A stretch of DNA of 64,000 bases from Ruegeria faecimaris. Its GTDB lineage: Bacteria; Pseudomonadota; Alphaproteobacteria; Rhodobacterales; Rhodobacteraceae. The notes below the pieces were generated by a model. It was not told the DNA's origin. It saw nothing but the letters and a program-made list of their open reading frames with translations, and ran no database searches. Positions within the stretch are counted from its first letter, which is position 1. Each line of letters begins with the position of its first letter. A program made the position numbers and the translations under genes. Shown here piece after piece: positions 1 through 8,617 of this stretch. The stretch is taken from contig NZ_FXTE01000002.1 in the NCBI RefSeq assembly GCF_900182615.1, forward strand, positions 340,201 to 404,200, given 5' to 3'.

Positions 1-623
1 GGGGCGAGTTTTGGTGCAATGGCTTCCCATGTGCGCATCAAGGGCTCGAACCCTTGTTCGCAAAGTGTATGCATATGAAGGCCGTCCACACCAACCATGA
101 TTTCATGGCTTAGTTGGCTGACCGGTGTGCCCAGACGCGAACAGGGCGCGCAGGGGTCGTATTTTGCAATCTCGCCTTCGGAATGTTCCGGGTTGATGCG
201 CAAACCGACCTGCACACCTGCTGCTTGGGCTTTGGCCAGGAACCGATCCTTTTGAGCTATAGAATTAAAGATGACATGGTCGGACAGCGACAGGATTTCA
301 TCCATGTCCGCTTCCTTGTAGCCCGCGCAGAAGGTGGCGACTTCGCCGCCATATTCTTCGCGGCCTAAACGCGCCTCATAGATACCGCTGGCGCAGGTGC
401 CGTCAAGATGTTGGCGGACCAGCGGCGCAAGCGAGAACATCGAAAACGCTTTGAGCGCACTCAGCACTTGCGCACCTGACTGACTGCCGACGTCGGACAA
501 GATAGCCAGATTTTGCTCAACTGCTTTTTCGTCGACCACAAAGCAAGGCGTTGGCACGCGGTTGAGGTCGAAATTGCGGAAAGCTCCAGCATCCCCGGCT
601 TGTGTGGTCATCATTTCTGCCAT
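1..623 (-). CDS. nspC: carboxynorspermidine/carboxyspermidine decarboxylase, 3' end beyond window
   Basis: The protein would decarboxylate carboxyspermidine (or carboxynorspermidine) to spermidine (norspermidine), the last step of the aspartate-semialdehyde route to triamines. It is a cytoplasmic PLP enzyme of the alanine-racemase fold. The visible 207 residues start MAEMMTTQAG and contain the N-terminal VPTPCFVVD stretch and an LSALKAF segment whose lysine fits the PLP Schiff base. They also include LRINPEH and GLHMHTLCE, typical of NspC. The ATG at 623 follows an AAAGGGA ribosome site. The gene follows speA and the carboxynorspermidine dehydrogenase on the same strand, which supports the call over diaminopimelate decarboxylase. 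The C-terminal part lies outside the window. Confidence 0.88.
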   Translation of the reverse strand, partial: MAEMMTTQAGDAGAFRNFDLNRVPTPCFVVDEKAVEQNLAILSDVGSQSGAQVLSALKAFSMFSLAPLVRQHLDGTCASGIYEARLGREEYGGEVATFCAGYKEADMDEILSLSDHVIFNSIAQKDRFLAKAQAAGVQVGLRINPEHSEGEIAKYDPCAPCSRLGTPVSQLSHEIMVGVDGLHMHTLCEQGFEPLMRTWEAIAPKLA

Positions 624-676
624 GATAATCCAGTCCCTTTCATTCTAACTGCGGCCCCTTAAAGTTCGACGCAGTT

Positions 677-889
677 TCAGATGAGGCCCATCATCCAAAG
701 TGGTATAATGAATGACAGGATATGAGCAGTGGTAGCGACAGGATTTTCTACTGCCACAAGAATGCTGGACTTTTCCAAGCGGAACATTTTGACCGTGTCT
801 GTCCTGTACCGCTTCGATAAAATAAGAAGGAGCGCATAGGTTCCGAACATCGACCCGATCAGAATTGCCATTTGCTGATCTGACGACAT
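677..889 (-). CDS. small two-helix membrane protein in the spermidine operon
   Basis: This 70-residue protein is of unknown function. It has two hydrophobic segments, about residues 8-25 (ILIGSMFGTYALLLIL) and 48-68 (VATTAHILSFIIPLWMMGLI), joined by a basic loop with KRYRTDTVK. That suggests an inner-membrane hairpin. The ATG is preceded by AGAGGGAG at good distance. The gene sits in the 308-base space between the carboxynorspermidine dehydrogenase and decarboxylase genes on the same strand, so it is probably cotranscribed. I recognise no family. A role in polyamine handling is only inferred from position. Confidence 0.6.
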   Translation of the reverse strand: MSSDQQMAILIGSMFGTYALLLILSKRYRTDTVKMFRLEKSSILVAVENPVATTAHILSFIIPLWMMGLI

Positions 890-931
890 TGCTTCTATTC
901 GCTCCCTCTTTAATATGGTGACGGTTAAGCT

Positions 932-2155
932 TTAGAATTCGACCGGACCATCCAGTTCGTGGACCTGCCACGGCAAGCCATGTTCGTTCAGCATGTCCAT
1001 GAAGTTGTCCGGATCCAGCTGTTCCATGTTCCACACGCCCGGCTCGGACCAGTTGCCTTTCAGCACCTGCGCCGCACCGATCATGGCGGGGACGCCGGTG
1101 GTATAGCTGACCGCTTGGCTGCCGACCTCGGCATAGCATTCCTCGTGGTCGCAGATGTTATAGATGTAATAGGTCTTCTCACCCGAGCCGTCTTTGGCCT
1201 GACCCGTGGCGATGTCGCCGATGCAAGCTTTGCCTTTGGTTTCTGCGCCCAGATCGCCAGGGTCGGGCAGCAATGTTTTCAGGAACTGGATCGGGATGAT
1301 TTCCTTGCCGTCATGCATCACTGGGTCGATGCGGGTCATGCCGACATTTTCCAGCACTTTGGCATGGGTGATATAGGCGTCGCCGAAGGTCATCCAGAAG
1401 CGGGCACGCTCAATCTCGGGGAAGTGGGTGGAGAGGCTCTCCAGCTCCTCGTGATACATCAGGTACATGTTTTTGGGGCCGATGGCGGGAAAGTCGAACT
1501 CGACCTTATGGGTCATGGCGGGGGAGTGTTTCCATTCGCCAGCTTCCCAATGGCGCACTTCGGCCAACACTTCGCGCAGGTTGATCTCGGGGTTGAAGTT
1601 GGTGGCGAATTCCTGATCGTTGCTGCCACCATTGGCGTCCAGCACGTCGATCTGGCGGATCGTATCCAACTTGTGTTTCTTTAACCACGTCGCAAAGACA
1701 GACGTCACGCCCGGATCAAAGCCCGAACCGAGGATGGCGGTCAGTCCTGCCTGTTTGAACCGATCCTGATAGGCCCATTGCCAGTGATACTCGAACTTGG
1801 CTTCGTCCTCGGGCTCGTAATTCGCGGTGTCGATGTAGTGGATGCCCGCCTCAAGGCACGCGTCCATCAGCACGAGGTCCTGATAGGGCAGGGCCAGGTT
1901 CACGAGGACCTCGGCACCGGTGTCCTTGATCAGTTTGACCGTGTCCGCGACCTTATAAGCGTCCAGCTCCGCAGTAGCGATATCAACGCCCACACGCTCT
2001 TTCACGGCCTTGGCAATGGCGTCGCATTTCGATTTGGTGCGGCTGGCCAGCGTGATTTCAGTGAAGATGTCCGAATTCATCGCCATCTTGTGCACCGCAG
2101 CGTGAGAGACGCCGCCCGCGCCGACAACCAGCGTTTTGCCACTCAAAGTTCCCAT
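932..2155 (-). CDS. carboxynorspermidine/carboxyspermidine dehydrogenase (saccharopine dehydrogenase family)
   Basis: The enzyme condenses a diamine (putrescine or diaminopropane) with aspartate semialdehyde and reduces the Schiff base with NADPH, giving carboxyspermidine or carboxynorspermidine. It has 407 residues, the usual length. The N-terminal Rossmann motif LVVGAGGVSHAAVHKM and the internal GSGFDPGVTSVF and DANGGSNDQEF segments are typical of the Lys1-like CANSDH family. It lies 21 bases downstream of speA and upstream of the decarboxylase gene, so all three enzymes of the pathway after arginine are together except an agmatinase, which is not in the window. Which triamine is made cannot be told from the sequence. 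Confidence 0.88.
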   Translation of the reverse strand: MGTLSGKTLVVGAGGVSHAAVHKMAMNSDIFTEITLASRTKSKCDAIAKAVKERVGVDIATAELDAYKVADTVKLIKDTGAEVLVNLALPYQDLVLMDACLEAGIHYIDTANYEPEDEAKFEYHWQWAYQDRFKQAGLTAILGSGFDPGVTSVFATWLKKHKLDTIRQIDVLDANGGSNDQEFATNFNPEINLREVLAEVRHWEAGEWKHSPAMTHKVEFDFPAIGPKNMYLMYHEELESLSTHFPEIERARFWMTFGDAYITHAKVLENVGMTRIDPVMHDGKEIIPIQFLKTLLPDPGDLGAETKGKACIGDIATGQAKDGSGEKTYYIYNICDHEECYAEVGSQAVSYTTGVPAMIGAAQVLKGNWSEPGVWNMEQLDPDNFMDMLNEHGLPWQVHELDGPVEF

Positions 2156-2176
2156 GGGGTCATCTCCTCTCGGGGG

Positions 2177-4066
2177 TTATTCGTAATAGGTGTAGCCATT
2201 GATCGAGTCGCGATATGCGCTCATCAGGGTCTTGCGGTCTTTGGCCAGCAGAGTACCGGTCGAGATCGCCTCGTCCACCATTTTGCGGAAGGCGGCGACA
2301 CAGTCGGCTGGATCAAACTCGACATAGGACAGGACCTGACCAATGGTGTCGCCCTCTTGCTCGTGCAGCAGATCGAAACCGCCATCGGAGCGCAGGTCGA
2401 TGGTAACCACGTTGGTGTCGCCGAACAGGTTGTGCAGATCGCCTAGCGTTTCCTGATAAGCACCAACAAAGAAGACGCCCATGAAGTATTCGTCATTCTC
2501 GGGCAGGGAATGCACTGGCAGGCTGGGCGAGACACCGTCGGCCAGAATAAACCGGTCGATCTTGCCGTCGCTGTCGCAAGTGATATCGGACAGCACCGCG
2601 CGGCGGTCGGGTGTTTCGTTCAGACCCTGCAGCGGCACGATCGGGTGTAGCTGGTCAATGGCCCAGACGTCGGGCAGCGATTGGAACAGCGAGAAATTGC
2701 AGTGATAGATATCAGCCACTTTTTCCAACTGTTCGTCGACATCCGTGTCGAGCTCATCACTGGCAGCCAACGCCTTGAGGCGGGCCATCAATGACAGATA
2801 AATGCGTTCGGCGCGCGCCATCTGGCGCAGGTCGATATATCCGCGGCGGAACAGTGCGCGCAGCTCGTTGCGATAAAAAGTGGCGTCGTTCCAGCATTCC
2901 TGAAGACGGTCGCTGGAGAGGTATCCGTGCACAGCTGCAAGGTCTGACACCAGATGATGGTCATCCGCCTCGACTTCCGGCCCATCCGGCGCGTCATAAA
3001 GCGTGCTTTCCAGCACGTTGAACACCAGCATGGATGAGGTCGCAACGATTGCGCGCCCGCTTTCGGTGACCAATGTGGGGTGCTCGACCTCGGCTTCATC
3101 CATGGCATAGGCCACGGTTTCGACCACGTTGGCGCAGTATTCTTCGACCGTGTAGTTGATCGAGTTTTCGGCGGCTTTCTTTTCGCCCGTGTAGTCGACG
3201 CCCATGCCGCCACCCAAGTCCAGATGGGTCAGCGGTACGCCTTCGCGGGTCAGTTCGGTATAGTATCGGCAGGCCTCACCCACGGCGCGGCGCACGTCAT
3301 TGACGTCCTGCACCTGCGATCCAAGATGCGAGTGCTGCAGCTTCAGGCAGTGCAGCAATCCGGCGGCCTTCAGCTTGTCCACCGTGGCGACCAGTTGATC
3401 GGTGTTCATGCCAAAGGCGGAACGGTCGCCCGAGCTTTCTTCCCATTTTCCGCTGATCTGGTTGGTCAGTTTAACCCGTACGCCGATCAGCGGTTCGATG
3501 CCGAGTTGGTTATAGACTTCGATCACCGTGTCGGCCTCTTTCGGGCTTTCCAGCACGATCACCGTATTGAACCCGATTTTACGGCTGAGGATGGCCAGCT
3601 GGATAAACTCGGCATCCTTGACGCCGTTGCAGACGATCAGCGCCTCATTGGCCAGACGATGGGCAAGCGCGACCACAAGTTCCGGTTTTGAGCCAGCCTC
3701 AAGGCCATAATTGTACTTCTTCCCAAACTCGACGATCCGGTCGACCACCTGAGCCTGTTGGTTGACCTTGATCGGAAAGACACCGCGATAGCTGCTTTTG
3801 TACCCAACCCGGGCAATCGCCTCTGCAAAGCTTTCGTTAATATGGACAATCTCGTGCTCCAGATAGGAGCTGACGCGCAGGATCATCGGGGCCTTGATGC
3901 CGCGATCGTCCAGATCACGCAGGATGCCGGGCAGGCTGATCGCCTCGGCCTCGGGCGCAAGGGGATTGCGCAGACCGATTTCGCCGTCTTCCGTCACCTC
4001 GATGAGGTCTTTGCCCCATTTCTCAACCCCGTAGATGGAATGCGGTGCGTCGGGCGTCTGTTTCAA
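2177..4066 (-). CDS. speA: biosynthetic arginine decarboxylase
   Basis: The enzyme converts arginine to agmatine with PLP as cofactor, the entry step of polyamine synthesis. The 629-residue length matches biosynthetic SpeA. The FPIKVNQQAQ segment (about residues 97-106) carries the PLP-binding lysine, and DLGGGMGVDYTG and LVTESGRAI are the conserved fold III decarboxylase motifs. It is the first gene of the operon speA-CANSDH-small membrane protein-nspC on the minus strand. The 99 bases before the DUF1513 gene show no clear regulatory site. Agmatine would need SpeB or an AguA/AguB pair encoded elsewhere to give putrescine. Confidence 0.95.
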   Translation of the reverse strand: MKQTPDAPHSIYGVEKWGKDLIEVTEDGEIGLRNPLAPEAEAISLPGILRDLDDRGIKAPMILRVSSYLEHEIVHINESFAEAIARVGYKSSYRGVFPIKVNQQAQVVDRIVEFGKKYNYGLEAGSKPELVVALAHRLANEALIVCNGVKDAEFIQLAILSRKIGFNTVIVLESPKEADTVIEVYNQLGIEPLIGVRVKLTNQISGKWEESSGDRSAFGMNTDQLVATVDKLKAAGLLHCLKLQHSHLGSQVQDVNDVRRAVGEACRYYTELTREGVPLTHLDLGGGMGVDYTGEKKAAENSINYTVEEYCANVVETVAYAMDEAEVEHPTLVTESGRAIVATSSMLVFNVLESTLYDAPDGPEVEADDHHLVSDLAAVHGYLSSDRLQECWNDATFYRNELRALFRRGYIDLRQMARAERIYLSLMARLKALAASDELDTDVDEQLEKVADIYHCNFSLFQSLPDVWAIDQLHPIVPLQGLNETPDRRAVLSDITCDSDGKIDRFILADGVSPSLPVHSLPENDEYFMGVFFVGAYQETLGDLHNLFGDTNVVTIDLRSDGGFDLLHEQEGDTIGQVLSYVEFDPADCVAAFRKMVDEAISTGTLLAKDRKTLMSAYRDSINGYTYYE

Positions 4067-4165
4067 TCAAGTCTGTCCTTAACCTAGGGTGCCTGCTTCG
4101 CGCCCGCCAATACGGCAGCAATTCGATTCGTCCAAGTGTAATCTATGTGACGGGTATTTCCGAAT

Positions 4166-5248
4166 TTATACAGGCAGACCAACGGGAACCAGATGGTTAT
4201 CCCACTGACAATCCGGTCGGGCGGAAATGCGGGCCTTGGCAGTAAGCGCTCCGACCAGCCCGGTGCCTGTGGTGAAGACAAAACCGGAAGGCCCGGCACC
4301 CAGGCCGCAGACATCCTCAAGCGGGGTCGTGTCGTTAAGTCGACCGGTCAAGCTGTCGAACCGGAGCAAATTGTTGCCGCGAGGGCAGGTGATGGCGATG
4401 GTTTTGCCGTCCCCGGCAAAAGCAATGCTGCCAGCGTAACCCTGCAAGGCACTTTGCACCGATTCCGGGGCTGCAAGCAGGCGCGGAGCCTCGCCTCTTT
4501 TGTGCAGTCCCAGCAAAGGCGGGTGGGTTAACCTGTTGCCCTGCCATTGCATTGCAAACCCAACCAGACCGTCGGATCGAACGGCAAGGTGCCGGATCGA
4601 ATTTTTATGCAGTGTCCGGGGCAGCTCTATCTGTTCCAGGACCGAGCCTGACAGACTCAGATAACTTAGGCGCGGTTGCATGATGGGCAGATTCAGCTTG
4701 GTTCGGCCCATTTCAGGATGTGTTTCAATGCCGCCATTTGCGATGATCAGAGTTTCTCCATCCGGCATGATCCGCATATCATGCGGCCCGACCCCGCCCG
4801 AAGAAAACTCGCCCAACCGCGTGTAGTCCTCCGAGTCCCAAACGCCAATCACACCCTCACCGGCCTCATAGTCGTTTTCGGTGGTGAACAGATGGGTTCC
4901 ATCCCGGGAAAACACGCCATGGCCATAGAAATGGCGGCCTTTGGGAGCATCCATCCGTGCGGTTTGGGTTCCGCTCTTGCAATCGATCACCACGCCAAAG
5001 GTGCCAGGGCGGCGGGCGAAAGCCACGGCTTGCGCGCGCAAGGGATGCGCCGCAGCGGCATGGCCGCGCGCCGGCAGGGGGAGAGAGAATAAGATACCGC
5101 CTTCAGAACTCAGGCCCGCCAGCCGATAGGTGCCGTCCGGAAACAGCGCCGCCGCCAGGAAATCTGGCGCGCCGACAGTCGACCAACCTTGTGTTGGGGC
5201 AAGGCTAGCTGCAGCCAGGCCCGCAAGGAATTGACGGCGGCTTGTCAT
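4166..5248 (-). CDS. DUF1513 family exported protein
   Basis: The 360-residue protein begins with a twin-arginine signal (SRRQFLAGLAAASLA), so it is probably exported folded by Tat. The body looks like a seven-bladed beta-propeller: repeats such as YGHGVFSRDGTHLFTTENDY and GPHDMRIMPDGETLIIANGG are typical of DUF1513. The family is usually encoded next to imelysins and diheme DUF1111 proteins, as here. The imelysin gene ends four bases upstream, so it is the last gene of the bfd-bfr-DUF1111-imelysin operon. Its role is unknown; a part in periplasmic iron uptake is inferred from the neighbours. Confidence 0.85.
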   Translation of the reverse strand: MTSRRQFLAGLAAASLAPTQGWSTVGAPDFLAAALFPDGTYRLAGLSSEGGILFSLPLPARGHAAAAHPLRAQAVAFARRPGTFGVVIDCKSGTQTARMDAPKGRHFYGHGVFSRDGTHLFTTENDYEAGEGVIGVWDSEDYTRLGEFSSGGVGPHDMRIMPDGETLIIANGGIETHPEMGRTKLNLPIMQPRLSYLSLSGSVLEQIELPRTLHKNSIRHLAVRSDGLVGFAMQWQGNRLTHPPLLGLHKRGEAPRLLAAPESVQSALQGYAGSIAFAGDGKTIAITCPRGNNLLRFDSLTGRLNDTTPLEDVCGLGAGPSGFVFTTGTGLVGALTAKARISARPDCQWDNHLVPVGLPV

Positions 5249-5251
5249 GGC

Positions 5252-6262
5252 TTAGTCCCCGTCCAGCGAATTGAATCCGGCACTGATACCCAAGGTCGGG
5301 CCCAGCTCGGTTGCTGCAATCGTGAGGATGTCGTTGATCATCTGCTGCAAGGCTTCGACCCGTATCCGACCCGAAGGTGTCGAGACACCGGCCAGTGTAG
5401 GGCCGTCTAACTCACGCGTGCGGATGATAGCCTTGTCGAACGCATTATCCAAATCAGCGGCAATCTGCGGATGATCTGCGGACAGCCCGGTGGCCAGATC
5501 GCGCAGCGTGATCAATGACAGTTCGACCTGGCGTAGTGACCGTTCAGACCTGCGCGCTTCGGCCCGATTGGGACGGGGGCGCTCTAGGGTGCCCATGGGG
5601 CGTCCAAGGCGTGTTTCGGCAGTGAATTCCAATCCGGTGATCAGAGCTTTGTAAAGTTCCTGCATGGCCTCATCAGCAGACCGGTAAGGACTATCTCCGC
5701 CGGGCATGGTCAGGTTGGCAGAGAAAGGTTGCCAGTCGTGGTCCATCGCCTTCGCATTGCGGTTTATATCTGCAGCAATCGCCCGGATCAAAGCGCATCG
5801 ATAGGCCCTGTCACCCTGATCCGCGAGGGCTGGGTCGAATAGCATCAATTCAAGTGCAAGAAACCCGCGTCCCGCGATCGAAGCCTCGGCATAAGCCTCG
5901 GGGGTGTCAACCACCGCGTCTTGGGTGGCAATCAGGCCGGATAGGGTTTTGGGTGTAAACCCTTTTGTGTCTGGCCAGAATGCCATCGCAAATGCGCGGT
6001 CATCGACCTCGGAGGGGCCAAAGCGCAAGTGGCTTACCTTGACCCAGCGGTCGAATGCCAGGTGATAGGCTGCACGAAGGTTCGGTGAAACGGCTGTGCA
6101 ATCCGCCTGCGCTGCCGCATCCAGCGCAGCTGTTGCGTCAGATAGCTGTGCGTATCCGGGAAGAATGTGCCCTTCAACAACATCTGTCAGGATCTGGCTG
6201 GGATTTTGCGCCAAGGCTGACAGGGGCAGAATAAGGGCAATGGCCAGGCCGAGGGCACGCAT
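5252..6262 (-). CDS. imelysin family protein (peptidase M75-like), degenerate motif
   Basis: This periplasmic imelysin of 336 residues is likely involved in iron acquisition. The chosen ATG overlaps the stop codon of the upstream diheme gene (ATGA) and starts a clear signal peptide, [19 protein letters not shown] longer reading frame upstream lacks support. The imelysin core is recognisable from FDRWVKVSHLRFGP and the Trp-rich FWPDTKGF. The GxHxxE motif that marks functional imelysins reads GFLALE here, so the histidine is replaced. This is the common pattern of the second imelysin of such operons. It may have a structural or altered metal-binding role. Confidence 0.85.
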   Translation of the reverse strand: MRALGLAIALILPLSALAQNPSQILTDVVEGHILPGYAQLSDATAALDAAAQADCTAVSPNLRAAYHLAFDRWVKVSHLRFGPSEVDDRAFAMAFWPDTKGFTPKTLSGLIATQDAVVDTPEAYAEASIAGRGFLALELMLFDPALADQGDRAYRCALIRAIAADINRNAKAMDHDWQPFSANLTMPGGDSPYRSADEAMQELYKALITGLEFTAETRLGRPMGTLERPRPNRAEARRSERSLRQVELSLITLRDLATGLSADHPQIAADLDNAFDKAIIRTRELDGPTLAGVSTPSGRIRVEALQQMINDILTIAATELGPTLGISAGFNSLDGD

Positions 6263-7803
6263 CAGAGGCTCTCCAGAAAGCGGATCAAAGCGTCGCGGTC
6301 GGGTTTTGGCATAGACACAACGGTGTCGCGCGCCGATTGTGCCTCTCCACCGTGCCACAAAATAGCTTCCAACAGCGACTGCGCCCGCCCGTCATGCAGA
6401 AATTGTGTGTGGCCAGAGACCTGCCCCGTCAGGCCGACCCCCCAAAGCGGGGGTGTGCGCCATTCCCGGCCTGTTGCGCGTGCTTCGGGTCGGTTGTCGG
6501 CCAGACCATCGCCCATGTCATGCAGCAGAAGATCCGTATAGGGCCAGATCAGCTGAAAACTGTGCTCGGGCCGGTCGTCCATCCGATGGGTGACATAGGA
6601 TGGCGTGTGGCACGAGGCGCAGCCGGTATCGAAGAACACCTGCTTGCCGTGCAGGACCTGCGGGTCACCGATATCGCGCCGCGCGGGTACGCCCAGATTG
6701 CGGCTGTAAAACGCAACGAGGTCCATGCCCAGTTGGTCGATTTCAAACACGCGGTCATCGTTGTCCCCATGGGGAGCGCCAACGCAATCCACCTGCAATT
6801 TCGTACACTCCCCATAGCCAGCTGGGTAAAGCGGGCTTGAGATGCCGATATCCCCTGCAAAAGCTGCAGCAGACTGCTCCATTATCGTGGGCATCCCGGC
6901 TTTGTGTCCGAACCGGCCCATCATCGGTTCACCGTATTCGGTTGACCAAACGATGTTGGGGCGGCCGGAAATACCATCGCCATCCGCGTCATCCGGGTCG
7001 GCCTGGGCCAGCAGGTCCTGCACGGGAATTGCCTCAAGCAATCCCAGACCGATCATCTGCGGAGCCACGCGCGGGCTCATCATCGCCTCGGGGTGCAGCG
7101 GGCCATATCCAAGATCCGCCGCGGTATAGGTCGGGCTGCGGAGAATGACCGTTTCGCCGTCTGATAGCGCGACAGGAAGGTCTTCATAGGTGATGTCCAG
7201 CCGGTACTCGGCGGGGTGGCCCGCAAGGGCCAGATCCTGCATCTGCCCGCCGTAATTGGGTTCGGGCTGAGTGGCGATGTAGTCCGCGATTTCATCGATT
7301 GCGCCGCCACCGGGGATTGAGACCCGAAGGAACATCGAAACAGCCCCGTCATCGGGCCCATTTGGTGTGTGGCCGCGCCCGTCCTTGATGTGACATCGTT
7401 GGCAAGAGCGCGCGTTGTACAATGGCCCCAAACCGTCCGAGGCCAGGGTCGAGGAAGGCGAAGACACCCAGATTTTCTTGAACAGCCCGTTGCCGACCTT
7501 GAAATCCAGTTCCTGTTCGAATTTCAGATTGCCCGAAGGTTGCGAAAATGCATCTGCGTCCTGACGTGCCCTTACGGTTGCGGCACCGGCGGGCAGGTCC
7601 TCGAACCGTTGCGCGGCGTCGAAATCCGTGGGCGCGGCGATCACATCCGCGATCCGGGCCTTTTCATCTTCGGTTCTGGGTTGGAAGTTGAGATGCAGAT
7701 CCTGCAGTTCAGCGGACAGGATCGGGGTGGCTGCAATCGCAGCCACCGCTACAAGCGAGAGCTTACTCGCCTTCGTCCATTTTCGATGCGTTAAGTTGCG
7801 CAT
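6262..7803 (-). CDS. diheme c-type cytochrome, DUF1111 'thiol oxidoreductase' family
   Basis: This exported protein of about 513 residues has two CxxCH haem sites, CQRCH in the N-terminal half and CASCH in the C-terminal half, and a signal segment ([17 protein letters not shown]). It belongs to the DUF1111/diheme oxidoreductase family related to MauG-type peroxidases. These are usually found with imelysins and Bfr in iron-regulated clusters. A role in redox handling of iron in the periplasm is inferred. The ATG at 7803 lies inside the end of bfr (41-base overlap). A start at 7875 would put an unrelated stretch before the signal peptide. Confidence 0.87.
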   Translation of the reverse strand: MRNLTHRKWTKASKLSLVAVAAIAATPILSAELQDLHLNFQPRTEDEKARIADVIAAPTDFDAAQRFEDLPAGAATVRARQDADAFSQPSGNLKFEQELDFKVGNGLFKKIWVSSPSSTLASDGLGPLYNARSCQRCHIKDGRGHTPNGPDDGAVSMFLRVSIPGGGAIDEIADYIATQPEPNYGGQMQDLALAGHPAEYRLDITYEDLPVALSDGETVILRSPTYTAADLGYGPLHPEAMMSPRVAPQMIGLGLLEAIPVQDLLAQADPDDADGDGISGRPNIVWSTEYGEPMMGRFGHKAGMPTIMEQSAAAFAGDIGISSPLYPAGYGECTKLQVDCVGAPHGDNDDRVFEIDQLGMDLVAFYSRNLGVPARRDIGDPQVLHGKQVFFDTGCASCHTPSYVTHRMDDRPEHSFQLIWPYTDLLLHDMGDGLADNRPEARATGREWRTPPLWGVGLTGQVSGHTQFLHDGRAQSLLEAILWHGGEAQSARDTVVSMPKPDRDALIRFLESL

Positions 7804-8248
7804 AATTGGCTTCGCCAATCCTTTCGTACAAATCAAGCTGTGTTTCGAGGAAGTCGATATGGCCTTCTTCGTCACTGATCAGGTTCTCGAACAGAGACAT
7901 AGTCACGTAGTCGCCCGCCTCTCGACAATATTCACGGGCCTCAACGTACAGGGCACGCGCATCATTCTCGGCAGCCAAATCACATTCCAGAGTTTCCTTC
8001 GGGGTCTGTCCAATCCGAAGCGGGTCCAGTTTCTGCAGGTTGGGGTGGCCTTCCAGAAAGATTATGCGCTCGATCAGCTTGTCGGCATGACCCATCTCTT
8101 CGATGCTTTCCTCACGGCTTTTCTTTGCCATGTGGGTCAGGCCCCAATCCTCTTGCAGACGGTAATGCAGCCAATACTGGCTGACTGCCGTCAATTCATG
8201 CCGCAGAGATTTGTTGAGGTATTCTATGACTTTGGGATCGCCCTTCAT
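7763..8248 (-). CDS. bfr: bacterioferritin
   Basis: Bacterioferritin is the 24-subunit haem-containing ferritin that oxidises and stores iron. The 161 residues match the family length. The ferroxidase ligands are visible in [21 protein letters not shown] and [10 protein letters not shown]. The methionine of EEMGHAD fits the haem axial ligand. The start overlaps the end of bfd by 53 bases and the 3' end overlaps the diheme gene, so translation is probably coupled through the operon. The joint placement with Bfd, which releases stored iron, fits a storage/mobilisation pair. Confidence 0.95.
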   Translation of the reverse strand: MKGDPKVIEYLNKSLRHELTAVSQYWLHYRLQEDWGLTHMAKKSREESIEEMGHADKLIERIIFLEGHPNLQKLDPLRIGQTPKETLECDLAAENDARALYVEAREYCREAGDYVTMSLFENLISDEEGHIDFLETQLDLYERIGEANYAQLNASKMDEGE

Positions 8249-8489
8249 CTACACTCTCCTGTGATGCCTTGGTGCGTAATGCACAAAGCTGCATGGGGAC
8301 TTCCAGATTATCGCTGGCGCGCATGGTGTCTAGGAAAAGCGGCATGCATCCGCCACAATCCGCTGATTTTCCAAGGGCATGATAGATCTTGCCAGGGGTT
8401 ATGACTGCCCTAGGGTCGGAAACGCGCATCCAGTCGATGGCGGCATGAATCTCGGTGTCTGTGATCTTAGTGCAATGGCAGACGATCAT
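8196..8489 (-). CDS. bfd: bacterioferritin-associated ferredoxin
   Basis: This small [2Fe-2S] protein reduces bacterioferritin to release iron. The four cluster cysteines are seen as CHC near the N-terminus (residues 4 and 6) and CGGC (residues 45 and 48). That is the Bfd order. The domain needs only about 65 residues; the last 30 or so are polar, have no family match that I know, and overlap the start of bfr. A perfect iron-Rhodo-box lies 26 bases upstream of the start, so the operon is likely repressed or controlled by iron. Confidence 0.9.
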   Translation of the reverse strand: MIVCHCTKITDTEIHAAIDWMRVSDPRAVITPGKIYHALGKSADCGGCMPLFLDTMRASDNLEVPMQLCALRTKASQESVDEGRSQSHRIPQQISAA

Positions 8490-8514
8490 GGAGGTGGCGC
8501 TCTGGATTGTATTC

Positions 8515-8529
8515 TGACTATATTAGTCA
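8515..8529 (-). promoter_or_regulatory. iron-Rhodo-box upstream of bfd
   Basis: The sequence TGACTATATTAGTCA fits TGA-N9-TCA exactly and is itself almost a full palindrome. This motif is the predicted iron-responsive site (IRO box, RirA/IscR type) in Rhodobacterales. It lies 26 bases before the bfd start, where it would cover a promoter of the bfd-bfr-diheme-imelysin-DUF1513 operon. The identity of the regulator is inferred. Confidence 0.75.
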
Positions 8530-8569
8530 GTTATTAAGTGCGTGTCCTGCGGCATACTGTCAGTTCGCC

Positions 8570-8605
8570 GAAAATAAGTTGGGGGCGGGATAGTCCTCCG
8601 CCCCC
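8570..8605 (-). terminator. terminator after irpA
   Basis: Read on the minus strand, an 8-bp stem (GGGGGCGG with CCGCCCCC, 9-base loop) is followed by AACTTATTTT. It sits 13 bases after the irpA stop and before the bfd promoter region. This fits an intrinsic terminator that separates irpA from the bfd operon. Confidence 0.65.
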
Positions 8606-8617
8606 GAACCGCTAGGT

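Noticed and set aside
1..623. Diaminopimelate decarboxylase as the identity of the first gene
   Set aside because: The N-terminal VPTPCFVVD and the operon with speA and carboxynorspermidine dehydrogenase fit NspC better.
959..1684. Long plus-strand frame opposite the carboxynorspermidine dehydrogenase gene
   Set aside because: It is antisense to a clear family member, has no ribosome site and its protein has no known pattern; such frames are common in GC-rich coding DNA.
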